From NCBI RefSeq assembly GCF_000485595.1, contig NW_014577301.1, positions 150,446-193,724 of the forward strand: DNA of 43,279 nt, given 5' to 3'. Below the pieces are notes generated by a model. The model ran no database searches. It was given only the letters and a program-made list of their open reading frames with translations, and was not told the origin of the DNA. Within the stretch, counting starts at the first letter, position 1. Every line of letters begins with the position of its first letter. The stretch comes from Priapulus caudatus. Lineage: Eukaryota > Priapulida > Priapulimorpha > Priapulimorphida > Priapulidae. Positions 33,390 through 43,279 of the stretch are shown here, piece after piece. Made by a program: the position numbers and the translations under genes.

Positions 33390-34345
33390 GTGCCGCGGAG
33401 CGACAGCGCTCATCTAACGTCTACTGCGGTGACTGGTGGAGTGGTGGGATTCTAGTAAACCCTGTTAGTCCCAAATGTGTTCACATACGCGCCGAAACAT
33501 TGGAAGGCACAGGGATGGTATCAGGAACCTTCTCAAAGGAATGTTCGTTGGGATCGTTATGAAAGTTGCCACGAGATGGCGCGTACGTTTCAGTGTCTTA
33601 AGTTTAAAGATGAAACTCCCATCGTACGTAGTAGCAACAACTATTTGCAAGACAGAATAGGTAAGCACTCATCCATTTACCTACGCAAGCCTACAGGCTG
33701 AAATAGAGAGCTGCCACCTGTAACTAATTAACGCAGGCAAAAACTACACAGTACTATCACCACTAAATGCACTGGCAGTGGCCACTGGCAGTGGCATAAG
33801 TTACATGTAACACACTGACAGTACAGAATGCCATAGAAATTATATGATTTAAGGAGCATAAACCTTCTTCAACCAAAGTTAGCTTTTGAAATTTCACTGT
33901 GACATTGTAGCCTCATACATCCAGGCATGTATAGATTCTACTAGCAAACCCGGCAGTCAAATTCTTTCTAACAGTAAACAAATCCATGTTTAACCCTCCT
34001 CTTGAGGGTCAAAAGGTTATCCGACACTTACTCTTCGCATGTCAGCAGAAAGTACATTTCATGGTCCTTTCAATAAAGCCATAAAAATGCTAGGTCACCG
34101 CTGAAGCAAAAAAGTTTTTCAATCGCTCCGTCAGACCATGTCCTCAGAAAATGTCTAAAATCTGCCCTGTTCCCCATTGACCTTTGACCTGTGACCTCAA
34201 ATTTTGGCACAGTGATGGCTTTTCCTACCATGATGCTATACACCGACTATCACGAGCCTAGGTTGAGCCGTTTAGATTTGTGCCGCAATTCTGCATTTCC
34301 TCCCTATACCTTCAGTTAAGGAGGGAATGTTCCCCCTACTTCCTT
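33390..34345 (-). mobile_element. AGGTCA-bearing dispersed repeat, copy 3 (truncated)
   Basis: Inverse of about 3718-4662: starts (minus sense) GGGGGAACATTCCCTCC and ends CGCTCCGCGGCACTTG at 33390. It lacks the first ~200 bp with the hairpin and the first half-site cluster. It retains the second cluster as three TGACCT motifs (34178-34197). Confidence 0.8.
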
Positions 34346-35107
34346 CTTAGCCCATTTTATTTGAGTTCACTGAAAATAATTCAGTTTAACTTAATTCATC
34401 ATCAAGAACTTGTTACCCGCTTTTAATACAATACAATTTATGCTTCAAACCTCAATAAACCTTGGCAGAACTGTTTTCGGTCTATATGAGGTACTATGTT
34501 GTTGCTGGTTTAGTGCCTTTTCCTTCTCGTCCTTTGTAGAAAAGGCTGTAAATACAGCTCAACATATAACTAAAGTTATAAGGAAGTTTCCATAGGTAAC
34601 TAATATTGTACGTAGACATATACATGCAATTTACCAACTTTATGAAAATTGCTAAATAAATATATATATCAAGAGCATACATGCCTTCTTAAAAGTATAA
34701 TCTTCATTACAACGGGTCAAAATTAATGCCAACTAGCAGCAGTTTTGCTGCCTACAAAGGTCAGTCGGCTGCCTGCTCTCAATGTCAGCAGCAATTACTT
34801 GCTGCCAAGAAATTTCTAATAAATCAACATTAAGGCACCAAAGTTACAGGCAACTTGTTGAGTTGATCACATGATTGATTGTTCTGTTAACAGCTAAAAG
34901 GTTTATTATAATATGTCCTAAACTGCTGCCACTAGCATTCACTTACGTGTGTCAGCTGCAGAGACACCAGCAAACTGCCCCTGGTTATTCGTGTCACAGT
35001 TCCTCTGCAGCAAACATCTGGGTGATAAGGAGGCACCATCGTGCTCAGCATGATTAGCACCCTTGATGATCAAGCATGATGACCTTTTTGCCTAGGTCAT
35101 CAAATGA
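34346..35107. other. intergenic with a small repeat fragment
   Basis: 34715-34815 (AGTTTTGCTGCCT, GCTGCCTGCTCTCAA, AAGAAATT) is similar to 37375-37450. Otherwise nothing recognised. Confidence 0.4.
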
Positions 35108-35114
35108 ATACCAC

Positions 35115-37019
35115 CAGGGGTTAATAATAACAAATGAGTTTGATACGTATTTGGTACTGATTTCACTACATTTTGTCGTACGAGTTTGATATGAATATAA
35201 AATAAAAATGTATACAAACATGAGTTTCTTCTGTTCACTGGTCCTTATTCTATCTTCTGGTAGTATTACAAACTGCGTAGCTTCCTTCGTTTTGACATAA
35301 ATCGTACTTTTTCAGGACATGGTTTTCAGTTTATTTACTGTTGGAAGTCTAGTCTAACCACATACAGTGTATTACGGAGAAACTCACAGGAGGCGCGGCA
35401 GGGATTTTAGGCCGTAGTCTGAGTGCAGAAAATGCACTTCGAAATTAGGTTTCGTTGCACCCATGCTGGGTTTAAAAAATTAAAACTATTTTACATTTAA
35501 ACTATAGTTAGAATGCCTTGTTTTTATAGTTGAATCCTGCAGTTTTATTAAATAAACGCTGGTAAAATATCTGAACTACTTCACCCGTGGAGGAACGATG
35601 TGTATGAATCGTAGAGTAAACTAACGTTCCCGCCAATAGGATTGTACCTTTTCTCACGTGTTCTGTATATATATATACATAGCAACCGTGGCTATGCAAT
35701 TACAAGCAAACGCATGCCATATGTGTTTACACCCATCTCTAGTGCCGTTAACGGTCTTGTAGCAATACACCGTCTGCGCCTGCGGTCGATCCTACGTCCG
35801 GATGTTTCTGAAGAATTTCTACATGCATCGACTTTCTCTGCCATTTTTTAACTGCGAGTTACGAGAACATTTTTTGCGAGATAACGTACAGGAGACAATC
35901 CCTGCCGCGCCTCCTTCAAGTTTTCTCTGTAAGAGGCGCTGTAGAATTTGTGGGAACACCGCCAATTCCAACGGTAAATAAAGTGAAAACCATGTTGTAC
36001 AAAAGTACGATTTATGTCAAACGAAGGAAGCTACGCAGTTTATAATACTATTAGAAGCAGTGGCATCACAACATAATTGGGGGCCTGTAAGCAAAAATAA
36101 AATGAGGGCCCTAAACATTAAGTTTTTTACGAATCCTATTCCGCAGGTGCACGGCACGAGTGGAGGAGGCACGAAGTCCAAACAGGGGGTCTGGGGGGCC
36201 TCCCCCTGAACATTTTGAAATTTAGATGCTCTAAAATGCTATTTCCAGCATTCTGAGGCTATTTTGAATGCATCCAAATAATGCAAATTTAAATGGGAAT
36301 TATTGAAATTTTATACTATAACCAGGTTAGAAATTGTCATGATGGCAGCGCAAGAAATATTTCCATTTTTAGAGCTGATGAATTCCAGTGAATCAAAATA
36401 ACTCCGATTTCAATTTGAATTAGAGCTTTCAGACTTCTCTGTACGCAACACTCCCTAAAATGTTCTATACAGGGCCTAACCTGTATAATACAGGCGCTAT
36501 GTTCCGCTTCGCTACACTAATGCCTGTAAGCTTGGTTCACTGTGACTGCAGCAGTTCGCAGCCAACCCCATATAGACTGGTCCCCCGCATTACGCTTGCT
36601 CTGCTTGTGATAGACAGTGGGGGCCGCGAGCCAGTCTAGAGCCGGCCTACTCAGAGTCGTATATAGAGCTGTCTATAGCGCCTCTATATACGGCTCTGGG
36701 CCTACTCTGGCGAGTAGGCCCCCTAACGGCCATTACGAGCGGTAATCATTAACGTTATACAAGACCTCAAAGAGCCAAACGGCAGTTTAAAAAAATTTGG
36801 GGGATGTTTGGGGGCCCCTTTAGGCTGGGGGACCGTAGCATTTTGCTACGGCAGCCTATAGGCTGTGACGCCACTGATCGGAAGATAGAGTAAGGACCAG
36901 TGTGCAGAAGAAGCTCATGTTTGTATACATTTTTATTTTTATTCACATCAAACTCGTACGACAAAATGTAGTGAAATCAGCATCGAATACGTGTCAAACT
37001 CCTTTGTCATTAACCCCTG
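35115..37019. mobile_element. palindromic element E with nested hAT-like insertion
   Basis: Ends CAGGGGTTAATAATAACAAA and inverted TTGTCATTAACCCCTG are flanked by ATACCAC on both sides (35108-35114 and 37020-37026; 7 bp). The left arm to about 35345 is inverted in two pieces: 35945-36049 and 36885-37019. These are separated by the 819-bp element at 36058-36876. A related partial copy is at 28781. No intact protein. Confidence 0.82.
36058..36876. mobile_element. hAT-like element F nested in element E
   Basis: Ends CAGTGGCATCACA and TGTGACGCCACTG. It is flanked by ATTAGAAG (36050-36057) and ATCGGAAG (36877-36884), an imperfect 8-bp duplication of a site that reads without an insertion in the opposite arm of E and in the relative at 28920. 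Contains G/C-run hairpins (GGGGGCCT...). Non-autonomous. Confidence 0.78.
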
Positions 37020-37509
37020 ATACCACATATATGATTATATAAATATACTATTTTAAATTTTATTTTAGGTCCGCTTAAATTGGTTGGTATATATACTAAG
37101 AATATTGCCACAAAAATTCTAAATTGTATAATGCATGCTAAACCAACAAAGTAACGATGCCATAAAACTAATATAATCTTGTTGTTCTTGAACGCATTTA
37201 AGTTATACCTGTGGGCCATATAATGGATGACCTTCATCTCCTATTACTTCACCGATTCGGTCAACGCACCCGAGAATGAATACTGATTGTAGCTTACACT
37301 AAGGATGCAGACGACTGATCCATCAACATCAACATATACTATAATATAATCTTTTACTATGTCAGGGTTTGAAATCAAGGGCAGCATGCACACATCAGTT
37401 TTGCTGCCTGCTCTCAAAATCGGCAGCAAATACTGTCAAGAAATTCTCAGTAAACCATAGTAAAAGCATAAAAGATTCTGCCTGTGTGAGTAAATTTGCT
37501 GCAAGTAGT

Positions 37510-37791
37510 GCTAAGAGGGTCTATGTCCCCCGGGGTACTGCCGGAACGTACCCTGGGTAGTGGGTACGGTCCGGTATACCGGAACGTACCCTGGTACTAT
37601 CTAATATGCCAGACCGTACCTCGCCTACTCCACTAACGAGTCTAGGGAGTTGCCTACGGCTACTCCCTAACCCTAATCCTAACCCTAACCATATCAAATA
37701 GTGACCAGGGTACGTTCCGGTATACTGGACCGTACCCAGGGTACGTTCCGGCAGTAGTCGCAGTACCCTGGGGGACATAGACCCTATGAGC
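37510..37791. mobile_element. MITE family 1, copy 3 (best preserved)
   Basis: Ends GCTAAGAGGGTCTATG and CATAGACCCTATGAGC, with a perfect 9-bp duplication GCAAGTAGT (37501-37509 and 37792-37800). Long arms contain GTACTGCCGGAACGTACCC. The centre has CCCTAACCCTAATCCTAACC (37674-37692). Confidence 0.9.
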
Positions 37792-37800
37792 GCAAGTAGT

Positions 37801-38667
37801 TGCTGCTTGGTAAACATCTTAATTTCCAGCATCTTCCAGACATTCTAGTGACCCAATGACATCACTTCGGACCATCACCATGGGACAAAGGGACAACGGA
37901 CGCAAGGGTTGGCCTTCCTATATAAGCACCCCGACTTTCAATACTCCACATTCAGTCACAATTGGTCAAAATCGGGAGAGAAAGAGAGAGAAGCCAGCCA
38001 GCCTCACCGTGAAATTCACCAGACGCTCACGTCCATGTGCTTACGACCACGCAATAATGGAGCCATTGATGAGCAAATCTAGCTGCCTTTGTCTGCATGT
38101 AAACTAAGTCTAATAGTAATACTATCTTAGTATCTTATCTTATCTAAGTATATACTTAGTACTATAGTATAGTATTACTATTAGTAATATATCCTGGGTA
38201 GTTATCCAATTTCATGAATGCAAAATATATTGTAAAACTAAAACTAAAAGTAAAAGTATGCTAACTGTATTAGTGTATATATACTATTACTAGGCCTATA
38301 TCAGTATATGGATAATTACCTAAATAAATATTTTAAAAATGGAAAGAGGATACGCGTGTCCGTGGAAGAAACGTCTTTGGCGTGTTTCCTATTTGTATCG
38401 TGCGGATTATGTGCTTGAATGGGAGTTACGACCCTATTTATTTCTTCCATACCGGCAGAGATGATCATGCTGGCATGATATTGATAATAATGCTGGCTAT
38501 GATTCTAATTTCAGAAACATTGTCATTGCCATTGGCATTGGCAAGATCAATGACAATGGAATGAAATTGAAAATCAAATTCATCAATCAATGTTTCATTT
38601 TAATGTTTCAAGCAAGACTCACACTCTTCTGTCTTCATCATCATGTAGCCTAGGCCTACTCCTTAAT
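37801..38667. other. intergenic, one AT-rich hairpin
   Basis: 38109-38190 forms a hairpin (CTAATAGTAATACTAT...ATAGTATTACTATTAG). No gene recognised. Confidence 0.5.
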
Positions 38668-39155
38668 TAGTCCAAGATTCCTCTGACCAATGCCCACACT
38701 GACGATTTTGGTGGTTTTGGTGTGGGTTAGGTCAGAGCAACTTGCCTATACAAAACGTGGAACTTCTCCGATCCCGCCGAGGATCGTTGTTTTATCGCTC
38801 CAAACTCACAATTGGGGCTATCAATCAAGATCTGACGCACATAGATCGAAAACTGGATCACTTATATGCTTGCTCGCATTGGTAAGTACACTTGTACTCT
38901 TTTACCTTAGTCGTATTTCGATTTGAAAATTTGTTGCAAACAATTTCCCTCCAACATGCATCGGCCATCCATCGTGCATCCAACTGCATTTTGGGAAACT
39001 ACCACGCTACCAAATACGCTACTTGGTATAAAACAGCGATCCTCGGCGGGATCGGAGAAATTCCACATTTTGTATAGGCAAGTTGCTCTGACCTAACCCA
39101 CACCAAAACCACAAAAATCGTCCGTCTGGGCATTGGTCAGAGGAATCTCGGACTA
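38668..39155. mobile_element. fold-back element C (target CTCCTTAAT)
   Basis: Starts TAGTCCAAGATTCCTCTGAC and ends with the inverse GGAATCTCGGACTA. Arms of ~110-140 bp pair (38668-38800 with 39025-39155; for example GATCCTCGGCGGGATCGGAG against CTCCGATCCCGCCGAGGATC). It is flanked by CTCCTTAAT at 38659-38667 and 39156-39164. No coding. Confidence 0.88.
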
Positions 39156-39164
39156 CTCCTTAAT

Positions 39165-40629
39165 TAGCTCTAGTACTATAGCCTGCTTTCATTAACTGCC
39201 GCAGGGCTATAGAACATCTTCAACTGGATTTCGCAGCAACACCGGGTCCCGTGCACACGCCAGAATATTTCAAACGGAAATGCCAGTAGTGCTGACTTTG
39301 AGTAATAAATGCATAAATACATGGTGTAAAGTTGTGGAAAGTGTTCAAAAAGATAGGTGAGATGTCCATGTAGATAAATAAGTGTTAAAAAGCCCGATAA
39401 TTTTCCGTTTTGTGAGCCATTTTGAGTGGAACCTGTCCATAGGCACTTCTCTCCCAATCTATTTACTACCAAATTGTCAATATTGCTATACTCTCTTTCA
39501 CCTATTATTGCCGACAGTTTCCTGTCAATTCTGTCCAAATCCTACGTCCAACCATATACGCTACCGGCGCCATTGCTTTCGCGGCGCGACTGTTGCACGC
39601 TTACACTTATTAATATATATATAGCAGGTAAGAAAGCGCGATCGCAAAATTCGCTCGACGCTCACTGGATTTCACACTTTCACAGCACGAATACACATCC
39701 AACAGCTTCCATCTTTGTTTGTATGTCAAGAACAGTGTTCACTTGTTATAAAAACATAATGTCTCTGTTCGTAACCGAGCTGTGTCACGCGAAATCACAC
39801 AAAGACTGATGAAATTCTCTCGTTCGCGAACCTTGCCCCGTAATGTAAATGTAAGTCAGAATCAGGAAACACCCACCGGCGCTCTTCGTGACCGGATTCT
39901 TGCGCCGCAACGCTGCAACGTTTTTGCAACATTCCAATGGCGAGGCTCGTACGGGAGTTGGAGACCAGTGCGCAGCCTGCGCGCCGCCTATAGCCCATCG
40001 CTCCCACCTCTCGGCTTAGCTTAGTCACTCGATGGGTAATCGAGGTGGGAGCAAGTCCCAGTCTATATTATAGCCCTGTACTTGCAGCCATTTACATTAC
40101 AGGGCAAGGTTCGCGAACGCGAGAATTTCGTCAGTCTTTGTGTCATTTCGCGTGACACAGCTCGGTTACGAACAGAGACATTATGTTTTTATAACAAGTG
40201 AACACTGTTCTTGACATACAAACAAAGATGGAAGCTGTTGGATGTGTATTCGTGCTGTGAAAGTGTGAAATCCAGCGAGCGTCGAGCGAATTTTGCGATC
40301 GCGCTTTCCTATCTGCTATATATATTAATGTAAGCGTGCAACAGTCGCGCCGCGAAAGCAATGATGCCGGCAGCGTATATGGTTGGACGTAGGATTTGGA
40401 CGGAATTGACAGGAAACTGTCGGCAATAATAGGTGAAAGAGAGTAGGCCTATATAGAAACATTAAGAATTTGGTAGTAAATAGATTTCGTATTTAGTTAG
40501 CATTATATTTTATTGAAACGCTTCAAGTGCCTGTGAATCTGTCGGGACCCGGTGTTGCTGCAAAATACAGTTGCAGATGTTCTATAGCCCTGCGGCAGTT
40601 AATGAAAGCGGGCTATAGTACTAGAGCTA
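39165..40629. mobile_element. fold-back element B (target CTCCTTAAT), tip family of A
   Basis: The TAGCTCTAGTACTATAGCC tip is shared with element A. The right end is its inverse. The target duplication CTCCTTAAT is at 39156-39164 and 40630-40638. The arms are long palindromes meeting near 40050-40070 (for example 39590-39840 against 40100-40350). Consequently the same peptide frame appears on both strands (39660-39809 plus, 40143-40300 minus), which is a consequence of the palindrome and not a gene. Confidence 0.9.
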
Positions 40630-40640
40630 CTCCTTAATAT

Positions 40641-41477
40641 CAAGAGTAGATAATAACAAAGAGTGAGACACCCGATTCCCGCATTTCTAACTGATATTTC
40701 TCATCAAAATTTGCCACCAATAAAGAAGCAAGTGTATACGTTCCTCAGCTTATTATGACCACTAATCACTCACCTTCGTGGTACTGATATTCGTTTACAT
40801 ATATTTGCTAGCGTATTGCTGTAAATCGTAATCTTGCACGAGCTGAATTCGCACGATTTACCACTGTTGTTGTTAGGTGTTTAGACAACTTTAGAAGCTG
40901 CAGTGGCGCCAATATTTAGCAACGGACTGCTTCCAAATCATTCGTGCCCTGATAGGGGTTTAATGTACTTTATCACCTGTGCGTGCGTAATGTGATACTT
41001 ACTGCAAACTACTACAAAGAATATTGTTATTATTTAATTATTACTTATGTAAGATAGTATGTCAATTTCTTGTGTTGCGATCACAATAACTGAGCGCGTC
41101 TCGTGGTTCCTCAAGAGATCAAACTTCGAAATTTAGATTGTCTCTCAACCCTCTCGAGGCACGAATCATTTGGAAGCAGTCTGACACTGTCTGTTGCTAA
41201 ATATTGGCGCTACTGCAGCTTCTAAAGTTGTCTAAACACCTAACAACACAGCGGTAAATCGTGCGAATTCAGCTCGTGCAAGATTAGGATTTACAGCAAT
41301 ACGCTAGAAAATATATGTAAACGAATATCAGTACCACGAAGGTGAGTGATTAGTGGTCATATAATAAGCTGAGGAACGTATACACTTGCTTCTTTATTGG
41401 TGGCATATTTTAATGAGAAAGATCGGTTAGAAATGCGGGAATCGGGTGTCTCACTCTTGTTATATTATCTACTCTTG
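40641..41477. mobile_element. fold-back element G (target TTAATAT)
   Basis: Starts CAAGAGTAGATAATAAC and ends with the inverse CTACTCTTG, flanked by TTAATAT at 40634-40640 and 41478-41484. Almost the whole element is two ~300-bp arms around a ~150-bp spacer near 40950-41150. No coding. Confidence 0.88.
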
Positions 41478-41519
41478 TTAATATGAATGACAGAATGAGT
41501 ACCGGTGGGAGGTAATATT

Positions 41520-42014
41520 GGTGCAAATCCACTTTAGGCACCTTAGGTACGGTATCACGAAGTGATGCACAGATTTCTGTGCATCATCAACTGAGTCTGA
41601 TGCACAGACTTTCCGTATATCAAGGAATGATGCAAAAACCCTAACCCTAAACCAAACCGGGCCTAAGTTCTAACACACTTCGTGATACCTAGGGGCTAGC
41701 CTAGGCTAAGGTTATACTTTATGGCTTAGGGTGGCCCAAGGATAGAGAACATGGGTCCCAATAAAACCAATGTGCCTATAACCCTAACCCTAACCTATTA
41801 TATTGATATAATATCATATTTATATTGATGTAAATGACATTGGTTTTATTGGGACCCATGTTCTCTATCTTTGAACCCTTAAGTTAGGGCCAGGGTTAGG
41901 GTTTTTGCATCATTCCTTGATATACGGAGTCTGTGCATCAGTTGATGATACACAGAAGTCTGTGCATCACTTCGTGATACCTAAGGTGCCTAAAGGCTAA
42001 AGTGGATTTGCACC
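41520..42014. mobile_element. palindromic element H with nested MITE
   Basis: Starts GGTGCAAATCCACTTTAG and ends with the inverse. It is flanked by GTAATATT (41512-41519 and 42015-42022), an 8-bp duplication as in hAT elements. Arms contain GATGCACAGA and AAAACCCTAACCCTAA / TTAGGGTTTTT. The CAAGGATAG MITE is nested at 41737-41873. Confidence 0.85.
41737..41873. mobile_element. palindromic MITE (GGATAGAGAACATGGG family), copy 3
   Basis: Ends CAAGGATAGAGAACATGGG and CCCATGTTCTCTATCTTTG. Inner arms CCAATAAAACCAATG, with ACCCTAACCCTAACC at 41780-41795. Nested near the centre of element H. Confidence 0.78.
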
Positions 42015-42022
42015 GTAATATT

Positions 42023-43279
42023 ACTAGGGCCCTACTGTACTAATAATATGATTATGTACTACTGTATTGTCATTTGACAATGTCGTCTCATACGAAGTTG
42101 AGGTAATCTCATACGACAACGAAGTTTTTTGTTGCTACAACAACCAACAACCACGCTGTTACCCAGAATGCCCAGTGTGGTGACCTCGCCGTGGCCGTGA
42201 CTTGCCGCGATGATGTTGAATACTCATAATCATATACTGTACTGTGTTACAGAGCTGATAACAATAAAATAAGCAATCTATATAGAATAAATATACTCTA
42301 TTCCGGAGAAAGTAGGCCTTAACTCGTCGATCTCACTGATTTATATCTGCTTAATGGGAAGCTATACAGGTTAATAGACCCTCTGTAATAGAAAACGTAT
42401 TACATAAACTACCTCAAGATGGCAGAGCAGTTGTTTAATTTCTAGCGCCATCTTTTGATGAATTGTAATACTATAAGCTACGGTGGCGCATGAGCTCATT
42501 ACCAAACACAACAAGTCTTTATTTTCTTAAAGTGACCTAAGATTATAAAACTATACTTATTCTGAAAAACATTTAAATATTTATTTCAATTTAAATTGTT
42601 TGTTTATAATTGTATTTTAGGATTGTTAGTGCACATAATATAAAACATATACTATGATCGTCAGTCACCGTACTTTTCAATAGGGGGCCTCCCCTCCACG
42701 TTGCATTTCCACATACACGTTTGGCGCATGCGTCTTCTGTCTCTTAATTTTTGGAGAGACCCTTGCACATGTAAGTAGAAATTCTCTTAACGTTCTTCTA
42801 ACTTCTTAACAGTTGAACAAAATTTTGACAGCAACATAAGGGTGCTTTCGATGGCGTCATAACTGTACTTAAGCGTAGCTTTATTTGGTTTGTATGTTAG
42901 TTTTTTTGTTGAATGTTTTAGTCAATAATCGTCTGTCGGGCTGTGGCTGGTATATTTTTTGCCGGCTGCAGTCCGTTCACACACTTGGCCGCCTGTTTTA
43001 GAGTAGGCATTCTTAAGCAGTCGAATATTACTGGTCTTTGTTATCATCTCTGGCGATTTGGTCATCTCGAGCGAAGGAGTAAAATTATATGTTACCCTTA
43101 TTACCGACTTCAACCTCGTGTCATTCTATGAAAAACCAGCTTCAATTTTCAAGGGGTCTGAAGTTACAACCATGAGTACACTAGCTCCTAGACCAATAAA
43201 TTGTGCCCTTAAAATTGTTTATATTCTGATGTTATTTTAGGGCCCAATAGCCTTCCATAGACAAAACCTGTGAATTCTG
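42023..43279. other. right edge, no gene recognised
   Basis: AT-rich. A GCGCATGCG palindrome (42724-42732) resembling the NRF1 promoter motif is followed at 42771 by a donor-like CAT|GTAAGT. It might be the promoter and first non-coding exon of a plus-strand gene continuing beyond the window. No coding exon was recognised. Confidence 0.3.

Noticed and set aside
39426-40361. Apparently conserved peptide found twice, once on each strand
   Set aside because: The two frames are the two arms of the palindromic element B, so the similarity comes from DNA inversion and not from selection on a protein.

Overview
The window is a stretch of animal nuclear genome, AT-rich and dense in repeats. Short exons are joined by GT-AG introns (and one GC-AG intron), and three animal genes are recognisable: COMMD2, PMS2 and a FAM227-family (FWWh-domain) gene. 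FAM227 proteins are associated with ciliated and flagellated lineages. Short introns, many inverted-repeat elements and a compact COMMD2 suggest a non-vertebrate metazoan. A sponge or similar early-branching or marine invertebrate is plausible, but the phylum cannot be settled from the sequence alone.

Layout. 1-11 kb is intergenic: a 36-bp minisatellite at the left edge, a MITE (906-1193) inserted in one arm of an older inverted repeat, a ~1.1 kb dispersed repeat carrying direct AGGTCA repeats (3517-4662), and a candidate first coding exon on the minus strand (8877-8919). 11-12.6 kb holds an intact, intronless COMMD2 (minus). Its stop codon lies 18 bp from a TA-flanked pogo/mariner-like element. 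13.2-15.5 kb holds two long fold-back elements with 9-bp target duplications and nested MITEs. 15.5-18.8 kb is GC-rich, error-prone-looking or low-complexity DNA, including ~700 bp of nearly alternating GT/GC/CA.

19.1-26.3 kb carries nine exons of PMS2 (plus), from the transducer domain to the stop codon with the endonuclease site intact. The ATPase-coding 5' exons were not found. The 2.7 kb penultimate intron contains a 2,270-bp hAT-like element with a decayed zinc-finger/transposase reading frame and a 10-N assembly gap. 27.3-32.5 kb carries eight exons of a FAM227-family gene (minus), convergent with PMS2. One of its introns has grown to about 2.4 kb with repeats, including a fold-back whose spacer holds a signal peptide plus a histidine-phosphatase-like RHG motif.

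33.4-42.0 kb is a transposon field: another AGGTCA-repeat copy, a 1.9 kb palindromic element with a nested hAT-like insertion, a third MITE copy, and three successive fold-back elements (38668-41477) stacked in one 11-bp target. A further palindromic element, itself containing a MITE, follows. Several distinct families carry telomere-like TTAGGG tracts at or near their centres. The last 1.2 kb shows no recognisable gene.

The genes are ordinary housekeeping or ciliary genes with no shared pathway. The unusual content is the mobile DNA: nested palindromic elements with well-defined target duplications, reuse of the same target sites, and elements that carry host-like signals (nuclear-receptor half-sites, telomere repeats, a gene fragment).
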